The notes under the pieces are model-generated. The model did not search any database, was not told the DNA's origin, and saw only the letters and a list, made by a program, of their open reading frames with translations. Made by a program: the position numbers and the translations under genes. DNA of 45,453 nt from a virus, in IMG/VR virus record IMGVR_UViG_3300044710_000040, positions 1-45,453 of that record; one strand, given 5' to 3'. This document shows, piece by piece, positions 8,075-16,371 of the stretch (the stretch's first letter is position 1; each line of letters opens with the position of its first letter).

Positions 8075-8252
8075 GGATACCCAGCTCCCTTAACCGATCT
8101 TCGCGCCCCGGCAGCCATGCCTCCAGCGCCTCACGGAGCGCGGCAGAGCGGTTTTTTACCGTGTCGCTGTCGATATTGCGGGTCACGTAGTCTAGGCGCT
8201 CTACGAGCGCTCTAGGCAGCCGGCCCGAAATCATTATGGTGTTCACGGCCAT
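8055..8252 (-). CDS. Ribbon-helix-helix DNA-binding protein
   Basis: A 65-residue protein with the ribbon-helix-helix layout: a short β segment NTIMISGRLP, then helices ALVERLDYVTRN and KNRSAALREALEAWL. Such dimers bind short direct repeats and usually repress their own operon. It is divergent from the gp7-like gene, and GTCATAC lies in the shared upstream gap, a possible target. A longer upstream frame exists but overlaps the divergent gene and is not protein-like, so ATG 8252 is used. Confidence 0.7.
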   Translation of the reverse strand: MAVNTIMISGRLPRALVERLDYVTRNIDSDTVKNRSAALREALEAWLPGREDRLRELGILAKKTR

Positions 8253-8255
8253 AGG

Positions 8256-8280
8256 TGGTATGCTTACTGAAATGTCATAC
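8256..8280 (+). promoter_or_regulatory. Promoter and GTCATAC box before the gp7-like gene
   Basis: An extended -10 (TGG then TATGCT, 8256-8264) is followed 9 bases later by GTCATAC (8274-8280) in the 48-base divergent gap between the RHH gene and the gp7-like gene. The -10 match is 4 of 6 and no clear -35 is seen. Confidence 0.4.
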
Positions 8281-8300
8281 AAAATGCAAGGGTCTAATCG

Positions 8301-8945
8301 ATGAGCACGGCACCAACTACCGGCATGGGCAGCGGCCTTGGTGCCGGCATCGGTACGCTTATCGGCGCTCAAATCGGTTCCGAAGACATTACGCAAGGCG
8401 AAAACACCGTCACCAGCAATACGAATGCCGTACAGGGCATGCAGCAGCCCTTTATCAATTTTGGCCAATCATTCCTACCTACTGCTTCAAACGCTATCGG
8501 CGGCGCGTCAGCCTTTGCGAACAATACGCAAGGCTACAATCAGTTTATGTCGAGTTACACGAACACACCGGCTGCGCAGTACCAATTGCAGCAGGCGGAC
8601 GAAGCACAAAACAACAGCGCCGCCGCGAAAGGTGGTTTGCTTTCAGGCGCCAATGAACGCGCGCTGGGTACGATCAACAATGGCATCGTCGCTCAAAATG
8701 CTAACAACGCGTACAATGAATATCTGTCCGGTAATCAGCAACAGTTCGGACAGCTCGAAAGCGCGCTAGGCAATATGTTCCAGGCGATCGGCGTCGGGCA
8801 AACATCGCTTGGTCAGGACGTGAGTACAACTAACGCAGAGAATGCGGACGTGACCGCACTGGCGCAAGCACAGGCAAAGCAAGGCAACGCCAAAGGCAGC
8901 GGCCTTGGGTCCATCTTTAGCGGACTTGGCAGTTTGCGGTCTTAA
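8301..8945 (+). CDS. P22 gp7-like DNA ejection protein
   Basis: A 214-residue internal virion protein of the kind released ahead of DNA to build a channel across the envelope. The N-terminus is a glycine-zipper (GMGSGLGAGIGTLIGAQIG) able to enter membranes. The middle carries the family motif AAQYQLQQADEAQNNSAAAK followed by GGLLSG and repeated AQNANNAYNEYL helices; the end is Gly/Ser-rich. It is a lone plus-strand gene whose end meets the converging GNAT gene by 4 bases. Assignment rests on the motif and on the P22-type tail genes nearby. Confidence 0.65.
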   Translation: MSTAPTTGMGSGLGAGIGTLIGAQIGSEDITQGENTVTSNTNAVQGMQQPFINFGQSFLPTASNAIGGASAFANNTQGYNQFMSSYTNTPAAQYQLQQADEAQNNSAAAKGGLLSGANERALGTINNGIVAQNANNAYNEYLSGNQQQFGQLESALGNMFQAIGVGQTSLGQDVSTTNAENADVTALAQAQAKQGNAKGSGLGSIFSGLGSLRS

Positions 8946-9442
8946 CGAACGATTGAATAAATATAGCAGTCTTGCGGCTCTGTACTCACATTCGGAAAAA
9001 ACTCAAAACGCCGCAACAGCCCTTCGCACTGCGCACCTATGCGCTCCGTCACGCGCTGGCCTTGGATATTGTCAACGTGTACATACGTCCACAGCCGCCA
9101 CGTTTGCGGGTGTATAAAAATCCACTGTACGAACGGCCTGCAAAACTCGCGACCGGCACCGCGTACTTTCCAATCCGACCGAAACATAATCGACATGGTT
9201 GCTTGATGCCGCGCAACCTCCAAGCCGACTACGCCTAAAATCTCATTGTTAGAACACACGGCTTGCCATTTTGTCGGGCTGTTGCGGTATTGCTCTATGA
9301 GTTGCGTTGCTTCGTCCACGGATTTGTGCGTACGAAAGCCTAAATAGCGCGTCACGTCGGGATTACCTGTCAGTACGAATAACTGCGACCCTTCCCATGG
9401 GTTTAGATCGCGCATGGTGAAACGGCCGACTTGTGCGGTCAT
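8942..9442 (-). CDS. GNAT-family acetyltransferase (RimJ/RimL-like)
   Basis: A 166-residue GNAT protein. The fold elements are the RFTMRDLNPWEG start strand, the helix TQLIEQYR, ILGVVGLEV, the acetyl-CoA region around WKVRGAGREFCRPFVQWIF, and the RimL-type DNIQGQRVTERIGAQCEGLLRR. It would move an acetyl group from acetyl-CoA to an amine; the target is unknown. ATG 9442 overlaps the methyltransferase stop (ATGA) and has TGGGA upstream, so it is the last gene of the polymerase-helicase-methyltransferase unit. The tight pairing raises the idea of a DNA modification role, but the sequence looks like a protein or small-molecule acetylase. Confidence 0.8.
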   Translation of the reverse strand: MTAQVGRFTMRDLNPWEGSQLFVLTGNPDVTRYLGFRTHKSVDEATQLIEQYRNSPTKWQAVCSNNEILGVVGLEVARHQATMSIMFRSDWKVRGAGREFCRPFVQWIFIHPQTWRLWTYVHVDNIQGQRVTERIGAQCEGLLRRFEFFPNVSTEPQDCYIYSIVR

Positions 9443-10500
9443 GATTCCCACGGCATTTTTGGCGGCGCAAGAATGTCTGCAGGTACGATCTCCATACGAC
9501 GCGGAAATTGCATGTATCTTTCGACCTCAGGCACAATCTCACTCTTCGCACCGCGCTCGCAATTTTGTACAGCTTGGCGCCAGTACGACGGTTTTAGTTC
9601 GGCGCCGATCGCACGACGTCCCATTTGCAGAGATACGTACAATTCCGAGCCAATGCCAGCAAAAGGTGAAAGCACAGTATCGCCGGGGTTGCTCCAAAGC
9701 TCCAGGCATCGCCGGATCGGCGTGAGCTGTAGCGGCGATATGTGCGCTTCATCGGTTTCCTCACGCGCTTCTTTGCGAGATAGCACGTCGCCTTGTGCAA
9801 TGTCGTCCCATACCGGCTCTGCGTACCGCTGCCATACTGCAATGCTGTACTGCTTCGTGCCGGGTGACGCAATGCACGGTATCATCTTTTCTTCTTCTTC
9901 GCTCCATTCTCGACTTGGTAGCGTGCCGTTAACTGTAGTTTCAGAACCGTAGTAAGCGTCGAATTGTCCCGCAATCGGCTCTGGGTTGTCGCCGGGCTTG
10001 CGCATGGTGACGATGTAATCGGGGATTGCCATGCGCGACATGCTCGAATCCTTAACAATTTGCTTATGCAGCAAACCGATCGCTTTCGTTCGCTGCATCG
10101 CCGACACCGGGTCCTTTCGGATGCAGACCTCGGAGTGGTAGTAAAAACCTACCTCCTGGTGCGCTTTGATGATGTCGCCGCGAAAATCGCGCAGCCCGAT
10201 GAAACCATCCCGCAATTTGGACGTTGGCAAGTTCATGCAATGTATTGATACAAGCCGGCCGGGCTTGGTGACGCGATAGACCTCGGCAATTAAAAATTTA
10301 TAGTGTTGCCAGAAATCAGCATCCGCTCGGCAATTGCTCATGTCGCGCGGGTCGTCTGAGAACGTGTACAGCGAAATAAACGGCGGTGAATAGATAGTGT
10401 AGTGTACGGATTCATTTGGCAATGCGCGTATTACGGCAACGCAATCGCCGTTCCAAAGATGCCAGTCCTTACCGGACGCTTGGTCAATCACCGCAGCCAT
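9439..10500 (-). CDS. DNA methyltransferase, β-class (N4-C or N6-A)
   Basis: A 353-residue amino-methyltransferase. The catalytic motif SPPF lies at residues 38-41, and the AdoMet-binding motif SPFAGIGSE comes near residue 290, giving the β order (catalytic before cofactor site). The SPP form is commonest in N4-cytosine enzymes but also occurs in N6-adenine ones. The MGRRAIGAELKPSYWRQA segment follows, as expected. No restriction endonuclease is adjacent, so it is probably an orphan protecting phage DNA or marking it. A strong GGAGG precedes ATG 10500; the start overlaps the helicase end. It ends in KMPWES, a tail shared with other early proteins here. Confidence 0.85.
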   Translation of the reverse strand: MAAVIDQASGKDWHLWNGDCVAVIRALPNESVHYTIYSPPFISLYTFSDDPRDMSNCRADADFWQHYKFLIAEVYRVTKPGRLVSIHCMNLPTSKLRDGFIGLRDFRGDIIKAHQEVGFYYHSEVCIRKDPVSAMQRTKAIGLLHKQIVKDSSMSRMAIPDYIVTMRKPGDNPEPIAGQFDAYYGSETTVNGTLPSREWSEEEEKMIPCIASPGTKQYSIAVWQRYAEPVWDDIAQGDVLSRKEAREETDEAHISPLQLTPIRRCLELWSNPGDTVLSPFAGIGSELYVSLQMGRRAIGAELKPSYWRQAVQNCERGAKSEIVPEVERYMQFPRRMEIVPADILAPPKMPWES

Positions 10501-11879
10501 GAAGGAACCTCCATAGTGTTTTTATGTTGTGTAAGCGTACGGATGCCATGCAACGTCCGCGTCATTAATGTTCGGGTATGCTTAGACATTTCATCCGCCA
10601 TGCGATCGGCAGCGGCTTCCTTAGCGGCAAGATTGCTGACAACGGCGCCTTCCGCAGTCGAAGCGATGAAATACGCACGTACGTCCAATATCTGACCAAA
10701 TCGCCAGCAACGCCGAATGGCTTGGAATAGTTGTTCAAAGCTGTCGTTGAGCCCGACAAAAACCATATCGGCGCAGCGTTGAAAATTCATACCCCAGCCA
10801 GCGATTGACGGTTTGCTGACGAGCACACGCACGGTTCCGTTTGCAAAACCTAACAGACGTTGTGCTTTAAGATCGGGATGCTGGCTACCTCTAACCTCGA
10901 CTGCACCGGCAATTGCAGCCGTCAGCATTTCGGATTCCAGATTGGAATTGCACCATACCAGCCACGGCCGATCTGGTTGCATGTTAACCAGCGTCGCCGC
11001 CGCCCGTACGCGATCGACTGTGCTGTCACGCCGCGCTCGCAAACGTTCGGATAGCGTATGCGCAACGGGAAGATCTGACGGGACCGTGATAAAATGCTTA
11101 TGCAACGGCGGAAGATCGTAACCCGGTTCATCGTACCCCAATTCGTTAGGGTGCCGCAGCATTACGGACCACGATGAAAGCCAAGCCCAAAATTCCTGTT
11201 CCGCGTGGCCCTTAAGACGCCACTCCGCAGCCGGTTTCTTATCGTGGTTTTTGGCGCTTACGGCTTTCATCGAGCTGTTATGGACAAACCACGTTGCTAA
11301 CATTTCCTTGGCGCTGCATACGCCTAGAAATTCCGCATGGTTGCCAAGCTCAACGTAATCATTTGGTGCAGGTGTTGCCGTACATGGCAACCGGAACGGA
11401 ATGTCTCGCGTAAATTCGATTAGCTTCGCTCTGGTTTTGCTATCATGCGCTTTGATGATGCTGGACTCATCAAGCACGATGCCGGCAAAATCCGCAGGAT
11501 CAAAATTGTCGATGCGATCGTAGTTCGTCACTACGATGTTGGATTTGATTGAAGCACGATCCGGGGCGTACTCAACCGAATCAATATCGAACTTTTTGGC
11601 TTCTTGTACGGTTTGTTGTGCAACTGCCAACGGCGCCAAAACGAGTATTCGGCGCCAAGTATCGTGCTGGATTTCTTTCGCCCATGATAGCTGTTGAAAC
11701 GTCTTGCCGAGGCCGGTCCCGGCAAATATCGCAGCACGACCTTGCCGCAACCCCCAAGTGACAATATCACGTTGAAAAGGGCGCAGTTTAGGCGACAACT
11801 CCAAAGTACGGGATAGTCCCATATGAACAGGAAGCGCCGATTTGCGGACCAAAAAACCTTCGTACGTATCCCGCGTCAT
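10488..11879 (-). CDS. SNF2-like superfamily 2 helicase/ATPase
   Basis: A 463-residue SF2 ATPase of the SNF2-like phage group. Motif I is GTGLGKT (54-60), motif II LDESS, motif III TATPAPND, a specific VELGNHAEFLGVC segment follows, and motif VI is QAIRRCWRFGQ. Such proteins move on duplex DNA and are typical next to phage polymerases. ATG 11879 overlaps the polymerase stop (ATGA), and its end overlaps the methyltransferase, so polymerase, helicase, methyltransferase and GNAT form one translation chain. The longer in-frame start upstream lies inside the polymerase gene and is not needed. Confidence 0.88.
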   Translation of the reverse strand: MTRDTYEGFLVRKSALPVHMGLSRTLELSPKLRPFQRDIVTWGLRQGRAAIFAGTGLGKTFQQLSWAKEIQHDTWRRILVLAPLAVAQQTVQEAKKFDIDSVEYAPDRASIKSNIVVTNYDRIDNFDPADFAGIVLDESSIIKAHDSKTRAKLIEFTRDIPFRLPCTATPAPNDYVELGNHAEFLGVCSAKEMLATWFVHNSSMKAVSAKNHDKKPAAEWRLKGHAEQEFWAWLSSWSVMLRHPNELGYDEPGYDLPPLHKHFITVPSDLPVAHTLSERLRARRDSTVDRVRAAATLVNMQPDRPWLVWCNSNLESEMLTAAIAGAVEVRGSQHPDLKAQRLLGFANGTVRVLVSKPSIAGWGMNFQRCADMVFVGLNDSFEQLFQAIRRCWRFGQILDVRAYFIASTAEGAVVSNLAAKEAAADRMADEMSKHTRTLMTRTLHGIRTLTQHKNTMEVPSWLR

Positions 11880-13813
11880 CGCGACATCCTTTGACTTTCG
11901 TAGCCTTCGCAATCCAGCGGCAGCCCCGAAGTCCACGCACGCGGGCGCCGCATAATCTCACGCATCTGTTGCGACCGTACACTGGCAACGTCAGTACGCG
12001 CAAGAGATAAAATTGAATCGTACACGTCCAAGATCAGCACTACGTCGGGCAGCTCGCGTTCAATGTCGGCCTCAGCCGCCGTTACTAAGTCCCGCGTCAT
12101 GGACTGGCAGGCAATTTCGAGCAACGAACCACCAAATGCTTTTTGCCGCAACATCGTACCGAACTTGGCCCGGAAAAACGCCATTTCACCGCCGTACGTG
12201 ATATGCGCGGAATAGTGCGGTACGGCGCGGCCGGACGGTAGCAGCATCCATACGGTGCCGTGGCTATCTTTCTGAAAAGCGACTTTGCCAGCAGGAAATA
12301 TGCGGCCCGGTTGCTCATAAATCGCGAACTTGAACGCGTCGGCGAGCGCAAACCAAAGAGACACGAGAAGTGGGTTTGCTTGCCGGTAGCCGTCAATATC
12401 GGAGCGGGCTTTGATTTCGTCTACGTTGTTGCCGGCGCGACGCTGGTGCGCCATGTATGTCTTCCATCCGAGCTGATAATTACCGCCCAACGTCACAGAT
12501 TTGTAGCTCTGGCGTTCGTGCGGGTGCGTCTTTTTAGTTGATCCAGGCGGGCAGCGTCCCATGGCAATTGCGTTATACATATAAGGGTCACCGCCGGTCG
12601 CTAGTACGGTCAAACGTTCGGTATCGCCGGCCATCCACAGAGCAATACGATACTCTGCATTCGATAGATCGTTATCGCAAACCATCCAATTTTGCGGAGC
12701 TACGATCGTACTGCGAAGGCAATCGGTAAGCGCGATGTTGTTGTATTTGAAGCCGGCTTTAAGGCCTTGAATCACGCTGTCGATTGTCGGGCGTCCGTCC
12801 TGACCATCGTACTTACCTGACGGCCGGGCAATGTTAAACATATTGGCGCCCTCTGAGGTACCCCGACCCGACCGAGCGCCGAAGTACCGAGTGGCGTCTT
12901 TGTAGAAGCCGTTAACATGCCGATCTAGCAAAGCCTGTGCTTTGAGCGACGCGGAGCCGCCCTCGGATTGTAACAGTTCCAGAACAATCCGTACGTCGGG
13001 GTGCAAATTTTCATCGGCCAGTTTTTCAGCAACGATGTGTTTTTGCGTGCTTTCCAGTCCGGCAGCGTGATCGCCGCTGTTGCACCATTCGATAATCCGT
13101 TGGCGCTGCGACAATTTCGTTACCGCGTTCTGTGTCAACTCCATTAACGTCGCGGTGCTCTCTTGTTCGATTTCCTGCCGGCGCATGGCAATCGCGGTCG
13201 CCAGATGCACATCGATCGGTAAGCCAATCTCGTTTTTTCGCCACGTACGTTCAAAAATCAAACGCTCATCCGGCGTGAGCGGCGGCAGTCGGCTGTCCAA
13301 ATCAATGAGACAATCAACATCAACGTCGTTGTATTCCAGTAATTCGCGGAATGTTTGTACGTCTTCATTGAAAGTGCCGTCGCGCTGCGGCCGGCAGGTT
13401 TTCATGACAAGTTCGCGCCCGCGCGGATCTTTACCCCGAATGCCGAGTGTCTTACAGACTTGATCTAGACCGCCGGGGAGCGCGAGCGATTGTGCGCGTG
13501 CCATTGTGCAGTCAATTTTCGATAGCGGTAAATCGAGGAAAGGATTGACCGCACGCAGAATGCTCACGTCAAAATTTGCGTGGTGTGCAACGAACCGGCG
13601 GCATTGCCGTACGTCGGCGTACAAGTCCGCAAGCGCATGCGTGCCTAAATGCGGGTGTACGGGGCAGGCACGTTTCCGTACGCCACGGAATTGCCAGACG
13701 ACGGATGTTATCCCGGTCGAAGGATCGGCAGCGTAGCGTCTCGCGCCGGCCTTTTTAAGATCGCAGCGGCTGCGCGTCTCAAAGTCGGCCAATAGGTCGT
13801 CAGGATGTGGCAT
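11876..13813 (-). CDS. Family A DNA polymerase with 3'-5' exonuclease
   Basis: A 645-residue replicative polymerase. The exonuclease motifs are intact: DFETRS (D10, E12), NFD (80-82) and YNDVD (161-165). Polymerase motif A is DLSNAEYR (D382, E387, R389). Motif B is R434, K438, L442, Y446, where the usual Phe is Leu. Motif C is VYDS (597-600): the catalytic Asp599 is kept but the usual His and Glu of HDE are Tyr and Ser. There is no 5'-3' nuclease domain. The start at 13813 is set by the exonuclease motif beginning ten residues later; it has no Shine-Dalgarno and sits directly after a terminator T run, which is odd. An upstream extension would read through the preceding gene's antisense-like Pro/Arg sequence and is rejected. 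Confidence 0.92.
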   Translation of the reverse strand: MPHPDDLLADFETRSRCDLKKAGARRYAADPSTGITSVVWQFRGVRKRACPVHPHLGTHALADLYADVRQCRRFVAHHANFDVSILRAVNPFLDLPLSKIDCTMARAQSLALPGGLDQVCKTLGIRGKDPRGRELVMKTCRPQRDGTFNEDVQTFRELLEYNDVDVDCLIDLDSRLPPLTPDERLIFERTWRKNEIGLPIDVHLATAIAMRRQEIEQESTATLMELTQNAVTKLSQRQRIIEWCNSGDHAAGLESTQKHIVAEKLADENLHPDVRIVLELLQSEGGSASLKAQALLDRHVNGFYKDATRYFGARSGRGTSEGANMFNIARPSGKYDGQDGRPTIDSVIQGLKAGFKYNNIALTDCLRSTIVAPQNWMVCDNDLSNAEYRIALWMAGDTERLTVLATGGDPYMYNAIAMGRCPPGSTKKTHPHERQSYKSVTLGGNYQLGWKTYMAHQRRAGNNVDEIKARSDIDGYRQANPLLVSLWFALADAFKFAIYEQPGRIFPAGKVAFQKDSHGTVWMLLPSGRAVPHYSAHITYGGEMAFFRAKFGTMLRQKAFGGSLLEIACQSMTRDLVTAAEADIERELPDVVLILDVYDSILSLARTDVASVRSQQMREIMRRPRAWTSGLPLDCEGYESQRMSR

Positions 13814-13814
13814 G

Positions 13815-13840
13815 GAAAAAGCGGGGACCGAAGTCCCCGC
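13815..13840 (-). terminator. Terminator abutting the polymerase start
   Basis: On the minus strand an 8-bp perfect GC stem closed by a C(TTCG)G tetraloop (13821-13840) is followed by five T and then, two bases later, the polymerase ATG. It should end messages from the ssDNA-binding gene, so the polymerase is reached mostly by read-through or antitermination. Confidence 0.85.
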
Positions 13841-13853
13841 CCTCTCTGACGGT

Positions 13854-14627
13854 TTAGCGCGGTGCGAAGGGGTTAGAAGGGTATGTCGCATTCCCACCGA
13901 AACCCGGACCAGTGGGGGCCGGGGCAGCGAAGGCCGGGGCTGCAGGGGCGCCCGGAGTAGGGGCAAAGCTGCTTCCCGGCGGCGTAAAACCCCCTTGCGG
14001 TTGCTGGCCAAAGGGCTGTTGCGGCACAAAGCCTCCAGGTGACGGGCTGAAGCCCGCCGGACGCAAGCCTTGCTGTTCCGCCATCCGCATGAGTTCGGCA
14101 CCGCTCACCGAGTTGGCGAACACGATTTCTTCACCCGGCGATGAAAACACGACGGCGTTGAGGTAGAGCTTCACGCCGCGCGGATCGTTCTGTTTTACGG
14201 CCGCAGTCACGCCGGCCATGACGTAGTCACCGGATTTTACACCGACTTTGTTCGTCAGCTTCGTAAGTACACCGCCGGCTTGTACGATTTCGACGTTCGG
14301 CGGGTTGCCACTGGACGCCGAAAACAGCCAGTGCCCCTTGGCGAACTCGGACGACTTGCCTTCCGGGCTCGGCATGTCGCCATCCACGACGGGCCAAACG
14401 AGGATGTGCGGGTTGTTCTGGTAGATCTTGCCGCACGCCGCCGATATGCCCGCGAGTGCCGGTTCCTGAAACCACTGCGCCACGGTCTTCTTGACCAGAA
14501 ACATGGCGAAGTAGTTGGGCTTTTGAGTCGGCTGCCCTTTGTACGTCGTGCTCGGTGTGAACAGGTGCCGCATGTCCGCAATGCGAGCGTTGAACACTGT
14601 TGCAGCTTCATATTGTCTGTTAGCCAT
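13854..14627 (-). CDS. DUF2815-type single-stranded DNA-binding protein
   Basis: A 257-residue protein of the DUF2815 family, which sits between DUF2800 and polymerase A genes in many phages and acts as an OB-fold ssDNA-binding protein. Core signs are TVFNARIADMRHLF, KPNYFAMFLVKK, GHWLFSASSGNPP and KSGDYVMAGVTAAVKQN. From about residue 195 the tail is Pro/Gly/Phe/Gln-rich and disordered-looking, ending NPFAPR, comparable in style to SSB tails that recruit partners. ATG 14627 has AGGTGA upstream. It has its own promoter and is followed by the strong terminator, so it can be made in excess over the polymerase. Confidence 0.8.
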   Translation of the reverse strand: MANRQYEAATVFNARIADMRHLFTPSTTYKGQPTQKPNYFAMFLVKKTVAQWFQEPALAGISAACGKIYQNNPHILVWPVVDGDMPSPEGKSSEFAKGHWLFSASSGNPPNVEIVQAGGVLTKLTNKVGVKSGDYVMAGVTAAVKQNDPRGVKLYLNAVVFSSPGEEIVFANSVSGAELMRMAEQQGLRPAGFSPSPGGFVPQQPFGQQPQGGFTPPGSSFAPTPGAPAAPAFAAPAPTGPGFGGNATYPSNPFAPR

Positions 14628-14679
14628 TTTATCACCTATCATTTATCAATCCGGCTAACCCAGCCGGCAGGGAATTTGG

Positions 14680-14708
14680 AGTGTACTGACAAAGGCAGGT
14701 AGGGTCAA
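14680..14708 (-). promoter_or_regulatory. σ70-type promoter for the ssDNA-binding gene
   Basis: TTGACC (14703-14708) and TACACT (14680-14685) are 17 bases apart on the minus strand, in the gap before the DUF2815 gene. The leader carries a small hairpin, CCGGCT with AGCCGG, before the ribosome site. Confidence 0.65.
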
Positions 14709-14715
14709 GTGAGTC

Positions 14716-15078
14716 TTATAGGGGGTATGGCAAAAAATGAACATCCTTCCCGGCGTCTGTGAAATAGTCGATTTCGTGTTTAATGCCCTTGCTGGTTTGC
14801 CAGCCCGTCATTTCGGCGACCAGTAGCGCCTCAGAAGCGTCCATCATTGCAGCATCGAATGGCAACCAAATATCGAGGTTTAACGGATCGATGTTGCCGT
14901 AAATTGCGAGCGGGTGCGTGTGAGCGATCGGGCTATAAACTTTAACGCCAAGCGCGAGCAATCTCGCAGCGAAGATCGACGCTTCGACAAACGCACAGTG
15001 GATGCCGCTGGGAAATTTGCTATACGGCGTTGCCAGATAACACAGCCGATACTTGGTCAGTTTTTCAATGCCGATCAT
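14716..15078 (-). CDS. DUF1937 protein (deoxyribosyltransferase-like fold)
   Basis: A 120-residue DUF1937 protein. The start LCYLATPYSKFP, the segment VYSPIAHTHPLA and the acidic LPFDAAMMDASEALLVAEM with a final GIKHEIDYF are diagnostic. The fold is related to nucleoside 2-deoxyribosyltransferases, so action on nucleotides or glycosidic bonds is plausible but unproven. It lies between the DUF2800 nuclease and the ssDNA-binding gene, one base after the nuclease stop. In this setting it may trim or remodel the nucleotide pool during replication. Confidence 0.8.
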   Translation of the reverse strand: MIGIEKLTKYRLCYLATPYSKFPSGIHCAFVEASIFAARLLALGVKVYSPIAHTHPLAIYGNIDPLNLDIWLPFDAAMMDASEALLVAEMTGWQTSKGIKHEIDYFTDAGKDVHFLPYPL

Positions 15079-15079
15079 A

Positions 15080-16060
15080 CTAATAACTCGCTTTCAACTG
15101 CCCTTCGGGCTTGTGGGCCCCGACAGCCGCATATTGTTTACCAGCCGGTCCCAGCTTTTCAGCCTGTGCCGGCGACACCGGCTTAATGCCGCGCGGGCCG
15201 AATTGTTCGTACAGCACCTTGGCAGCCTGCTCGGTGTCGTTCCAGGCGCGGAACGCGCGCCCCGGCTTCAGCACCGCCCCCGGCGTCGCGTAACCCAGCT
15301 TCAGCTTTGTAACCAACGCGTCGTCATAAACGGCCTTCACATCGTCAAGCGCACGGATGATTCGCAACAGCCGTACAAGTTCTTCACTGGTCAGACTCTC
15401 GGGAGCGCGCGACATGGCGCCCATGACGAAGCCGGCATCGATTGACATGGCGGGGCATTGCTGGAATGCGTTACACCAGCGGCACCACGGGCCGGGACGC
15501 GGGGCGCTGCGATCGGCAATCTGTCGCAGCACGCGGTCGCGGTGCGCAATCACTTCGCTGCGGTGCGCAACCCATTGCTTAAACGGAGTCTCGTCCAAGC
15601 CATTTGGTTGAAAAATAACAAGGCGCCACCATTCGGCGTCGCACTCGTTAAGTAATGCAGCGGCGTATGTCAGCATCTGCTTGTTGTGGTACGCGTCAAC
15701 ATCCCACTTGCCAAACTTATAATCCATGATAGTGGCGATGTACGGATGATCGTTAAATAGATCGGCCGTACCGCCGCATTCGTGCGCCAGTTCTACCGTT
15801 AACTCTGTGTACGTATCGCCGGGCTCCAGTTGCCGTACAAAATCAATGCCCAATGCGACGGCTTCCGCTTTACTGTCGTTGTCGTCAGGAAAAGCATTCT
15901 CCGCAACGGCAGCGGCTAGTAATTCGTGACCGCGCGTGCCTTCGTCCGCTGCAAGTTGCGTCTTCAATGGCTTTGGCGCTTCCGGTATGCTGTTGCGGGC
16001 GCTGAAAGAGCACTCTAGCCACGTCGCGGCGGACGATGGTGCGAATAGGGCGTGGGGCAT
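15080..16060 (-). CDS. DUF2800 Cas4/RecB-like nuclease with Fe-S cysteines
   Basis: A 326-residue nuclease of the PD-(D/E)xK superfamily. Visible elements are GTRGHELLA (H45), GGTADL (D100), DYK (D113, K115) and the Q128 helix. One cysteine near the start (C17) plus C193-x2-C196-x5-C202 reproduces the four-cysteine iron-sulfur arrangement of Cas4 and AddB. The last 75 residues (PGAVLK, W-x-D-x-E-x-AA, SPAQAEKLG, HKPEG) form a separate module found again alone at 28.5 kb. It likely resects DNA ends in phage recombination or replication. ATG 16060 has AAGG upstream; the longer TTG start is less likely. Confidence 0.85.
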   Translation of the reverse strand: MPHALFAPSSAATWLECSFSARNSIPEAPKPLKTQLAADEGTRGHELLAAAVAENAFPDDNDSKAEAVALGIDFVRQLEPGDTYTELTVELAHECGGTADLFNDHPYIATIMDYKFGKWDVDAYHNKQMLTYAAALLNECDAEWWRLVIFQPNGLDETPFKQWVAHRSEVIAHRDRVLRQIADRSAPRPGPWCRWCNAFQQCPAMSIDAGFVMGAMSRAPESLTSEELVRLLRIIRALDDVKAVYDDALVTKLKLGYATPGAVLKPGRAFRAWNDTEQAAKVLYEQFGPRGIKPVSPAQAEKLGPAGKQYAAVGAHKPEGQLKASY

Positions 16061-16062
16061 GT

Positions 16063-16371
16063 TCAACCTTCAATTAAGAAAATTTCTTGTAGTTGCATCG
16101 ATAAGGACGGGTGGCCGGATACGTTGGTATCAACTACTAATGATAGCACAACCTCGCGGCCTGAATTGCGCATTTCCTTGACGAACTTTCGACACTGTTC
16201 CGCGTTAATCATCCAGGACGATACGTACACGCCGGGCGCACTTTCTTTGACGTACAGCGGATACGCACCGCCTTCGCGGTGCTCCATCTTCGTAGAGCCT
16301 TCAAATTCAATCGGGCGTACGCGCACAAAACGCTGTACTACGTTGCCGCGTTTTCGACTTTCGAAGGCCAT
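16063..16371 (-). CDS. Hypothetical early protein
   Basis: A 102-residue protein with β-rich middle (GAYPLYVKESAPGVYVSSWMI) and hydrophobic strand EVVLSLVVDTN. Its ATG follows the previous stop directly, and its stop lies 2 bases before the nuclease ATG, so it is part of the same operon. I do not recognise it. Confidence 0.75.
   Translation of the reverse strand: MAFESRKRGNVVQRFVRVRPIEFEGSTKMEHREGGAYPLYVKESAPGVYVSSWMINAEQCRKFVKEMRNSGREVVLSLVVDTNVSGHPSLSMQLQEIFLIEG

Noticed and set aside
8253-8468. Longer start for the RHH gene
   Set aside because: It would overlap the divergent gp7-like gene and adds 72 residues with no RHH character.
13814-14101. Longer start for the DNA polymerase
   Set aside because: The 96 extra residues are antisense-like Arg/Pro sequence opposite the ssDNA-binding gene and cross the terminator.
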